Shown here one piece after another: positions 57,674 to 64,000 of a stretch of DNA of 64,000 nt. The notes beneath the pieces were generated by a model. That model saw only the letters and a list, made by a program, of their open reading frames with translations. It was not told where the DNA came from and made no database searches. This DNA comes from Thermomonas alba (GTDB lineage: Bacteria > Pseudomonadota > Gammaproteobacteria > Xanthomonadales > Xanthomonadaceae): positions 455,123-519,122 of the forward strand of contig NZ_JAJOZU010000002.1 of NCBI RefSeq assembly GCF_022419205.1, read 5' to 3'. Both the position numbers and the translations under genes were made by a program. Position 1 is the stretch's first letter, and every line of letters starts with the position of its first letter.

Positions 57674-58477
57674 ATGCGCATTCTCACCTTCAACGCCAAC
57701 GGCCTGCGATCGGCCGCCTCCAAAGGCTTCTTTGCGTGGTTCGCCGGCCAGGGCGTGGATGTCCTGTGCGTGCAGGAAACCAAGGCGCAGGAGCATCAGC
57801 TGCGCGACGCCGCGATGCTTCCCGACGGTTACCGGGCGTGGTTCAAGGACGCCTCCACCAAGAAAGGCTACAGCGGCGTGGCGATCTACAGCCGGCGTGA
57901 GCCCGACGAAGTGCGCACCGCCCTGGGCTGGGCGCCGTTCGATGACGAAGGGCGCTATATCGAAGCGCGGTTCGGCTGCCTGTCGGTGGTGAGTCTCTAC
58001 ATCCCCTCCGGCAGCTCGGGTGAGGCGCGCCAGCGCTTCAAAGAGGAGGTGATGGACTGGCTGAAGCCGATTCTGGCGCAGTGGCTCGCCAGCGGGCGCG
58101 AATATGTGCTGTGCGGCGACTGGAACATCGTCCGCGCGAAGAACGACATCAAGAACTGGAGCAGCAACCAGAAGAACTCCGGCTGCCTGCCGCACGAGCG
58201 CGCCTGGCTCAACGGCCTGATCGCCGACGACTGCCACGACGGGTTGATCGTGCCGCCCGCGCATGGCTGGAAGGACGCCTTCCGCGTCGTCAAGCCCGAT
58301 GCGGTGGAATACACCTGGTGGTCGCAGCGCGGCAATGCGCGCGCCAACAACGTCGGTTGGCGGATCGACTATCAGCTGTGCACGCCGGGGATCGCCGCCG
58401 GCATCCGCAGTGCCGAGATCTTCCCCACGCCGAAATTCTCCGATCACGCGCCGCTGCTGGTGGAGTATGCGCGATGA
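57674..58477 (+). CDS. xth: Exodeoxyribonuclease III (AP endonuclease)
   Basis: The 267-residue enzyme cuts DNA at abasic sites and removes 3' blocks in base-excision repair. It shows ILTFNANGLRSAASKGFFAW, the metal glutamate in LCVQETKAQEH, GYSGVAIYSR, the CGDWNIVRAKNDIKN active-site loop, VGWRIDYQLCTPG and FSDHAPLLVEY. TATCCT (57662-57667) ends exactly 6 nt before ATG 57674 with no Shine-Dalgarno. It overlaps ampG by ATGA. Confidence 0.95.
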   Translation: MRILTFNANGLRSAASKGFFAWFAGQGVDVLCVQETKAQEHQLRDAAMLPDGYRAWFKDASTKKGYSGVAIYSRREPDEVRTALGWAPFDDEGRYIEARFGCLSVVSLYIPSGSSGEARQRFKEEVMDWLKPILAQWLASGREYVLCGDWNIVRAKNDIKNWSSNQKNSGCLPHERAWLNGLIADDCHDGLIVPPAHGWKDAFRVVKPDAVEYTWWSQRGNARANNVGWRIDYQLCTPGIAAGIRSAEIFPTPKFSDHAPLLVEYAR

Positions 58478-59766
58478 GTGGCGACCGTCCGTCCGTTTGG
58501 CGCGCGTTCGCGCAGCCGGCAGCGCGCACCATGTTCTTCTTCGGCTTTTCCTCGGGGCTTCCATTCCTGCTGGTGGCTGGCACCCTGGCACTGTGGCTGA
58601 AGGACGTCGGCATCGTGCTGAAAGACATCACCATGATCGCCAGCGCCGGCATGCTGTATGCGCTCAAGTTCGTGTGGGCACCGCTGCTCGATCACTGGCG
58701 GCTGCCGGGCTTCGCCCGTCTGGGGCGCCGCCGCGGCTGGCTGCTGGCCGCGCAGCTCGGGGTCATCGTCAGCCTGCTGGCAATGGCGGTGCTGACGCCG
58801 GCGCAGCTGGGGCCGTTCGTTGCGGCCACGCTGGCGGCGGCATTTTTCGGTGCCACCCAGGACATCGCGGTGGATGCCTACCGGATCGAGATCGCGCCAG
58901 TCGCGGACCAGGGCCCGCTGGTGGCGACCTATTCGCTGGGCTACCGGATTGGCTTGATCTTGGCCGGCGCGCTGGCGGCGATCATGGCCGACCACCTGCG
59001 GTGGCCGGTGGTGTACATGACGATGGCCGCGGCCATGCTGGTGCCGATGATCGCCACGCTGCGCGCGCGCGAGCCTGAGGTGGTGCTCGCAGCGCCGCGA
59101 TCCTGGCGGCAGGCAATGGTGGATGCGGTGGTGGACCCATTCGCCGATTTCTTCCGCCGCTATGGGCTGGGGTTGGCACTCACGCTGCTGGCCTTCATTC
59201 TGCTGTTCAAAGTGCCCGAGCAGGCCACGGTGGGCGGCATCATGGGCCCGTTCTATCTCGACCAGGGGTTCAGCAAGACCCAGATCGGCTCGATCACCAA
59301 GCTCTGGGGCGTGTGGGTGGGCATTCTCGGCGTGTTCTGCGGTGGCGCCCTGGTGGCGCGGCTGGGTGCCTGGAAATCGTTGGGATTGATGATGCTGGTG
59401 TGCGGCAGCTGCAATCTGCTGTATCTGCTGCTGATGGCGCACAAGGGTGACCTGTGGGTGCTGACCGCGGTGATCTCGGTCGAGAACTTCACCCTTGGCA
59501 TGCTGGGGCCGCCGACGGTCGCGTTCCTGTCGGCGCTGGTCAGCCGCGCGCACACCGCCACCCAGTACGCCCTGCTCAGCTCGCTGGTGAACCTGCCGGG
59601 CAAGATCCTCGGCTTTTTTGCGGGTGGGATCGTGATGGCCACCGGCTATGGCATGTACTTCGTCATCACCGTACTGGCATTGGTGCCGGCGCTGCTGCTG
59701 TACGCATGGCTGACGCCGGTGCTGCGCCGGCGGGTGTTCGCCGCGGCAGCAGATCAGGCCGGATAG
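58474..59766 (+). CDS. ampG: AmpG muropeptide permease
   Basis: AmpG imports GlcNAc-anhydro-MurNAc peptides from the periplasm for cell-wall recycling and so influences AmpC beta-lactamase induction where present. The 430-residue MFS protein has [48 protein letters not shown], and [20 protein letters not shown]. It overlaps xth by ATGA. Its 3' end overlaps the convergent anmK gene by 13 bp. Confidence 0.93.
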   Translation: MSGDRPSVWRAFAQPAARTMFFFGFSSGLPFLLVAGTLALWLKDVGIVLKDITMIASAGMLYALKFVWAPLLDHWRLPGFARLGRRRGWLLAAQLGVIVSLLAMAVLTPAQLGPFVAATLAAAFFGATQDIAVDAYRIEIAPVADQGPLVATYSLGYRIGLILAGALAAIMADHLRWPVVYMTMAAAMLVPMIATLRAREPEVVLAAPRSWRQAMVDAVVDPFADFFRRYGLGLALTLLAFILLFKVPEQATVGGIMGPFYLDQGFSKTQIGSITKLWGVWVGILGVFCGGALVARLGAWKSLGLMMLVCGSCNLLYLLLMAHKGDLWVLTAVISVENFTLGMLGPPTVAFLSALVSRAHTATQYALLSSLVNLPGKILGFFAGGIVMATGYGMYFVITVLALVPALLLYAWLTPVLRRRVFAAAADQAG

Positions 59767-60884
59767 AGCGCGCCGAGTATCCGCGGCCCGGCCGCGCCGG
59801 TCACCGTCGGAAGATTCCCCGGGCGCCGCGCGAGATGTTCGCGCGCCAGCCAGGCGAAGGCCATGGCTTCGACGAAATCCGGATCCAGCCCATGTGCGGC
59901 GCTGGATTCGATGCGCATCTCCGGCAGCGCCTCGGCCAGCGCCGCCAGCAGGCGCGGGTTGTGCACGCCGCCACCGCATACGATCACCCGTCGCGTTCGT
60001 GGCTGGGTGGCGCGCAGGGCATCGGCGACGGTGCGCGCGGTGAGCACGAGCAGCGTCGCCTGCACGTCGGCCGGGGCTTCGTCACCGGCCAGCGCGGCGT
60101 CCACCCAGTCGAGATGGAACTGGTCGCGGCCGGTGGATTTGGGCGGCGGCGCGCCGAACCACGGCTCGGCGAGCAGCCGCGTCAGTAGCGCATGATCGAC
60201 ACGCCCCTGCGCTGCGAACGCGCCGTCGGCGTCGAACGGCTGGCCGGTATGACGCAGGCACCAGGCGTCCATCAGCCCGTTCGCGGGGCCGGTGTCGAAG
60301 CCGCGTACGGTGCCATGCGCCGGCAGCAGGGTCAGGTTGGCGATGCCGCCCAGGTTCAATACCGCGCGGTCTTCGTCCGGTGCGTGCAGGGTGGCGGCAT
60401 GGAACGCGGGCACCAGCGGCGCGCCGTGGCCGCCGGCGGCGACATCGCGGCGGCGGAAGTCGGCCACTACCGGCAGCCCGCAGCGCTCGGCGATCACATG
60501 GGCATCGCCCAGTTGCAGCGTGAAGGGCACCTCGCCCTGCGGGCGGTGGCGCAGCGTTTGGCCGTGTGAGCCGATCGCGACGATCGCGCGCCGCGCAATG
60601 CCTGCGGCCGCGATCAGTGCATCGGCGGCGCTCGCAAAGGCGCATCCGATGCGCACATCGAGTTCGCCTACTTCGTCCAGGGTCAGCGCCTGCGCCTGCT
60701 GGCCCAGCGCGAGCAGGCGCGCGCGCAGTTCGCAGTCCCATGCAAACGTGCGCCCGCAGACGAGCTCGGGGCGTGGATGCGGGCCATCGCCATGGAAGCG
60801 CACCAGCGCGGCATCGATGCCGTCGGCGCTGGTGCCAGAGATCAGGCCGAGGAACAACTCGGCGCGGGAATCGGGCGCGGACAT
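59754..60884 (-). CDS. anmK: Anhydro-N-acetylmuramic acid kinase
   Basis: AnmK hydrolyses and phosphorylates anhydro-MurNAc to MurNAc-6-P, using recycled wall sugar. The 376-residue product has [88 protein letters not shown] and [16 protein letters not shown] lies 7 nt before ATG 60884, close to the leaderless pattern. It converges with ampG, whose imported product yields its substrate. Confidence 0.95.
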   Translation of the reverse strand: MSAPDSRAELFLGLISGTSADGIDAALVRFHGDGPHPRPELVCGRTFAWDCELRARLLALGQQAQALTLDEVGELDVRIGCAFASAADALIAAAGIARRAIVAIGSHGQTLRHRPQGEVPFTLQLGDAHVIAERCGLPVVADFRRRDVAAGGHGAPLVPAFHAATLHAPDEDRAVLNLGGIANLTLLPAHGTVRGFDTGPANGLMDAWCLRHTGQPFDADGAFAAQGRVDHALLTRLLAEPWFGAPPPKSTGRDQFHLDWVDAALAGDEAPADVQATLLVLTARTVADALRATQPRTRRVIVCGGGVHNPRLLAALAEALPEMRIESSAAHGLDPDFVEAMAFAWLAREHLARRPGNLPTVTGAAGPRILGALYPA

Positions 60885-60912
60885 GCCGCGCAGTATCGCA
60901 TCAGTGCCTGGC

Positions 60913-62370
60913 TCAGCCGCGGCTGCGCTTGCCGGCGGCCTGGGCCTTCTTGCCCGTGGGCGCGGCGCTGGCCACGCGGCTGCCATCGTCGAGCTGGAAC
61001 ACCACGTTCTCGACCTCGTGGATCTTCTCCAGCGCGCGGCGGGTTTCGCTCTTGAATGCCACCAGATCAGCCCCGGACAGCGGCGCAGGCGGCGGCAGGG
61101 TCATCTTCAGCGGATTCATGTGCACGCCGTTGACCCGGAACTCGTAGTGCAGGTGCGGGCCGGTGGCCAGCCCGGTGCTCCCCACGTAACCGATCACGGT
61201 GCCCTGCGCGATGCGCTGGCCGACATGGATCTTGGCGAAACGCGACATATGGCCGTACAGGGTGGTCTTGCCGCCGCCATGATCGAGAATCACCACGTTG
61301 CCATAGCCGCCCTGATGGCCGACGAAAGCCACCCGCGCATCGCCCGCGGCCTGGATCGGAGTGCCGGTCGGCGCGGCGTAATCCACGCCTTTGTGCATGC
61401 GGAAGCGCCCGAGGATCGGATGGTTGCGGCCGCCGAAGCCGGAGGTCAGCCGCGCATACGGGATCGGCATGCGGATGAATGGACGGCGCAGGGAGCGGCC
61501 GTCGGCGGTGAAATATTCCGGCTTGCCGTCGCGCATGAAGCGGAAGGCGCTCTTGACCTTGCCGTCCACGGTGAACGTGGCTGCCAGCACCGGCCCGGTG
61601 TTGACCAGCACGCCGTTCTTCCAGGTTTGATCGACTACCACGCTGAAGCGGTCGTTTTCGCTCAGGTCCGAATCGAAGTCGATGTCGTACTTGAACATCT
61701 CATCGGTGAGCTGGTTGATCTGCGCACTGCCCAGCCCGAGCTTGCGCGCAGAAGCGAACAGCGACTTGCCTACCTCGCCGGTCAGGACCACGGTGCGGGT
61801 GGTGATCTCCACCGGCACCGCGCGCTCGCGCAGTGCATCGCCGTCGAACTCCAGCTCGATGGGGGTATCGCCGATGCCTGGGCCTGGCTCCAGCCGCATC
61901 GCGCGCACCGTGCCATCGGCCGGCAGGTTGAAGCTCAGTTCGGTGCCCGGGCGCAGCTTGCGCAGGGTGGGCTTGATCTTGGGATGCTGCATCACCCGCG
62001 CCAGCTGATCGTAAGGGATGCCCAACTCTTCGAATACGCCGCTCAGGGTCTGGCCGGGCTTGAGGGTCACCGTCTGCCAGTGATCGTCGCTGAGCTGGCT
62101 GGCCCGGCGCGGCAGTTTGGGCAGGGTCAGCTGCAGCGTCATCTTCTGCAGCTGCGGATTGGCACGGGTGTCCAGGACGCTGGAGAAGCCAGGCACGATC
62201 GCGGCCAGCAGCACGCCGATGGTAGTCAGAACGCTGGCATGCGCCCACTGGCGGCGCGACCAGCGACCCTGGAAGGGATGAGACGAAAGGGGGCGGCCCG
62301 GACGATCGGCATTGACGCGTGCGCGTTCGAGATTGCCTCGGCGCACTGCGTCACGACTCGGATTCGTCAT
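60913..62370 (-). CDS. M23 (LytM-type) peptidoglycan endopeptidase, MepM-like
   Basis: The 485-residue protein has one N-terminal membrane anchor (about residues 45-65, [20 protein letters not shown]), a LysM/OapA-like region ([18 protein letters not shown]) and a C-terminal M23 zinc peptidase with [24 protein letters not shown] and [10 protein letters not shown]. The zinc ligands are present, so it should cut peptide cross-links to allow wall growth, with a C-terminal basic tail. AGGAAGGA stands upstream of ATG 62370. It is 28 nt upstream of anmK on the same strand. Confidence 0.9.
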   Translation of the reverse strand: MTNPSRDAVRRGNLERARVNADRPGRPLSSHPFQGRWSRRQWAHASVLTTIGVLLAAIVPGFSSVLDTRANPQLQKMTLQLTLPKLPRRASQLSDDHWQTVTLKPGQTLSGVFEELGIPYDQLARVMQHPKIKPTLRKLRPGTELSFNLPADGTVRAMRLEPGPGIGDTPIELEFDGDALRERAVPVEITTRTVVLTGEVGKSLFASARKLGLGSAQINQLTDEMFKYDIDFDSDLSENDRFSVVVDQTWKNGVLVNTGPVLAATFTVDGKVKSAFRFMRDGKPEYFTADGRSLRRPFIRMPIPYARLTSGFGGRNHPILGRFRMHKGVDYAAPTGTPIQAAGDARVAFVGHQGGYGNVVILDHGGGKTTLYGHMSRFAKIHVGQRIAQGTVIGYVGSTGLATGPHLHYEFRVNGVHMNPLKMTLPPPAPLSGADLVAFKSETRRALEKIHEVENVVFQLDDGSRVASAAPTGKKAQAAGKRSRG

Positions 62371-62534
62371 TATTTCCTTCCTCGCGTCTGCGCAGGGATG
62401 ACGCGCTACCATAGACAGGCGTGGAACATGCGTCAACCCGTTGAATCTCCGAAACTTTTTGGGGCGCGCGGGTTAACGGCGCTTTAACATTGACCGAATC
62501 GTGAATGCGGCAGATGCCGCAGGAGGCCATGCCT

Positions 62535-63764
62535 GTGTCCGAACCCCTATCTGCCGAGATCGCCTCGGCGCTCGCACTTATCGCCCGCGGCAGCGAGGAG
62601 ATCCTCAAGCAGGAGGAGCTGGCGTCGCGCCTGGCGCTCGGCCGCCCGCTGAGAATCAAGGCCGGCTTCGATCCGACTGCGCCCGACCTGCATCTCGGCC
62701 ACACCGTCCTGCTCAACAAGATGCGCCAGTTCCAGGACCTCGGGCACCAGGTGATCTTCCTGATCGGCGACTTCACTGGGATGATCGGCGACCCCACCGG
62801 CAAGAGCGCCACCCGCAAGCCGCTCTCGCGCGAGGACGTGCTGGCCAACGCGCAGACGTATGCCGAGCAGGTGTTCAAGGTGCTGGATCGCGAACGCACC
62901 GAGGTGCGCTTCAACAGCGAATGGTTCGGGCAAATGGGCGCCGCCGACATGATCCGGCTGGCGGCCCAGCACACCGTGGCGCGCATGCTCGAGCGCGACG
63001 ATTTCGCCAAGCGCTACGCCGCGCAGCAGCCGATCGCCATTCACGAGTTCCTGTATCCGCTGGTGCAGGGCTACGACTCGGTCGCGTTGAAGGCGGACGT
63101 CGAGCTGGGCGGCACCGACCAGAAGTTCAACCTGCTGATGGGACGCGGCCTGCAGGAGCACTACGGGCAGCCGCCGCAGGTGGTGCTCACCATGCCGCTG
63201 CTGGAAGGGCTGGATGGCGTGCACAAGATGAGCAAATCGCTCGGCAACTACATCGGCATCAATGAGCCGGCGATCGACATCGTCACCAAGACCATGAAGA
63301 TCGGCGATGCGCTGATGTGGAAGTGGATCGACCTGCTAAGCTTCGAGATCGGGATCGATGAAGCGGCGCGGCTGCGCGCCGAGGTTGAGGCGGGCGCGCT
63401 CAATCCTCGCGACGTCAAGCTGCGGCTGGCGCGCGAGCTTGCGGCGCGCTTCCACGGCAGGGATGAGGCCGAGCGCGCGATCGCCGGCTGGCATGCCGCG
63501 GTGCGTGGAGAAGGTGATCTGAGCAGCCTGCCGCTACAGGACGTGGTGGTGCCGGCGGAAGGGTTGCGGATCGCCGCATTGCTGGTCGCGGCCGGGCTGA
63601 TGCCCAGCAACTCCGAGGCCAACCGCAAGCTCAGGGAGCGTGCCGTGCGCGTGAATGGTGAAGTGTTCGAGGATGCCGCACGCGTATTCGTGCCCGGTTT
63701 CGAGGGCGTGCTGGCGGTGGGCAAGCGTAACTTCGCGCGCGTGCGTCTGGTTGCTGTTGCATGA
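62535..63764 (+). CDS. tyrS: Tyrosyl-tRNA synthetase
   Basis: This class I synthetase charges tRNA-Tyr. The 409-residue product is of the TyrZ-like type: [20 protein letters not shown] with the HIGH-like [44 protein letters not shown], the KMSKS loop in [14 protein letters not shown], and a C-terminal S4 RNA-binding domain ([20 protein letters not shown]). AGGAGG (62521-62526) has 8 nt to GTG 62535 but only 2 nt to ATG 62529, so the GTG is preferred. ATG 62505 is another in-frame option. Confidence 0.95.
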   Translation: MSEPLSAEIASALALIARGSEEILKQEELASRLALGRPLRIKAGFDPTAPDLHLGHTVLLNKMRQFQDLGHQVIFLIGDFTGMIGDPTGKSATRKPLSREDVLANAQTYAEQVFKVLDRERTEVRFNSEWFGQMGAADMIRLAAQHTVARMLERDDFAKRYAAQQPIAIHEFLYPLVQGYDSVALKADVELGGTDQKFNLLMGRGLQEHYGQPPQVVLTMPLLEGLDGVHKMSKSLGNYIGINEPAIDIVTKTMKIGDALMWKWIDLLSFEIGIDEAARLRAEVEAGALNPRDVKLRLARELAARFHGRDEAERAIAGWHAAVRGEGDLSSLPLQDVVVPAEGLRIAALLVAAGLMPSNSEANRKLRERAVRVNGEVFEDAARVFVPGFEGVLAVGKRNFARVRLVAVA

Positions 63765-63946
63765 GACGTGCTCGCGAGGATGCGCGAGCGATGGGTGATG
63801 AGCGATGCATGAACGCGCGCGAAATGCACGATCCATTGCAGTGACGTCAAGACTTCCCAAGCGTGGATGGATAGAGCAAGATGCGCGCCCTTGCCGAGGG
63901 GCTATGGTTTCCGAGGCGGGGTGGTAAAGAAGTTCATCGCGGGGTG

Positions 63947-63974
63947 TTGACAGTCGTCGAAACTCCTGTATGAT
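63947..63974 (+). promoter_or_regulatory. Strong promoter, probably of an rRNA operon
   Basis: TTGACA (63947-63952) and TATGAT (63969-63974) are 16 bp apart, followed by the GC-rich discriminator GGGCGGC typical of stringently controlled rRNA promoters. In xanthomonads an rRNA operon lies just after tyrS, so 16S rRNA probably starts beyond the window. The 180 bp before it hold no gene; a 7-bp hairpin (63770-63776 with 63783-63789) follows tyrS. Confidence 0.7.
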
Positions 63975-64000
63975 GGGCGGCTCACTCGGGCGCTGATGCG

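Overview
The window is about 64 kb of GC-rich, gene-dense gammaproteobacterial chromosome. Gene content and order point to the Xanthomonadaceae/Lysobacteraceae (Xanthomonas, Stenotrophomonas, Lysobacter, Luteimonas or Thermomonas-like). Support comes from a Clp-type CRP homologue next to speD, the run clp-speD-coq7-rplM-rpsI, a XanB2-type chorismatase, the kynA-POT transporter-marR-hppD-hmgA block, and tyrS directly upstream of what looks like an rRNA promoter. It reads as core chromosome. I see no phage, insertion sequence, integron or CRISPR array.

Layout. 1-3.3 kb: end of a gamma-carbonic anhydrase gene, then aroE, hemB and xanB2 on the minus strand. 3.4-10.8 kb: secreted dipeptidyl peptidase IV, an internally deleted GST, a FucP-type sugar transporter, uvrD and a zinc-ribbon protein. 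11-19.9 kb: DUF2782 lipoprotein, acnD, dusA, a DDAH-like amidinohydrolase, a PepSY-like/PhoP/PhoQ operon, mtfA. 20-25 kb: a one-chain fatty-acid-kinase fusion (FakA-FakB), plsY, birA, coaX, a SPOR protein, tRNA-Thr. 25-31.6 kb: arginase, entericidin, trpS, a frameshifted VOC gene and a 2-oxoacid dehydrogenase E1alpha/E1beta/E2 operon. 31.7-37.3 kb: aromatic amino-acid catabolism (kynA, peptide transporter, MarR regulator, hppD, hmgA). 37.4-40.7 kb: nhaA, purC, a J-domain protein, rpe. 41-47.2 kb: trpE, a headless histidine-kinase remnant, trpG, a DUF1543 gene, trpD, trpC and a HAD hydrolase. 47.2-51.3 kb: GNAT, clp, speD, coq7, rplM-rpsI, tRNA-Gln. 51.4-64 kb: radC, separately encoded coaC and coaB, dut, a membrane-anchored AlgC, pyrE, xth, ampG, anmK, an M23 peptidase, tyrS and an rRNA-type promoter.

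How genes work together. Chorismate is a hub: aroE helps make it, xanB2 converts it to 3-/4-hydroxybenzoate (pigment and ubiquinone precursors; coq7 is a late ubiquinone step), and trpE/G/D/C converts it to tryptophan, which trpS uses and kynA degrades. The FakA-FakB fusion would make acyl-phosphate, the substrate of the adjacent PlsY. AmpG, AnmK and the M23 peptidase form a peptidoglycan remodelling and recycling group. Genes are tightly packed, with nine ATGA stop/start overlaps.

Most notable signals: (i) many genes start exactly 6 nt after a TANNNT-like -10 box with no Shine-Dalgarno, implying leaderless mRNAs; (ii) the FakA-FakB fusion beside plsY; (iii) a histidine kinase lacking its sensor half, starting right at the trpE stop; (iv) a perfect 14-bp palindrome filling the -35/-10 spacer of hppD; (v) split coaB/coaC; (vi) a strong minus-strand terminator and an orphan coding fragment between rpe and trpE.
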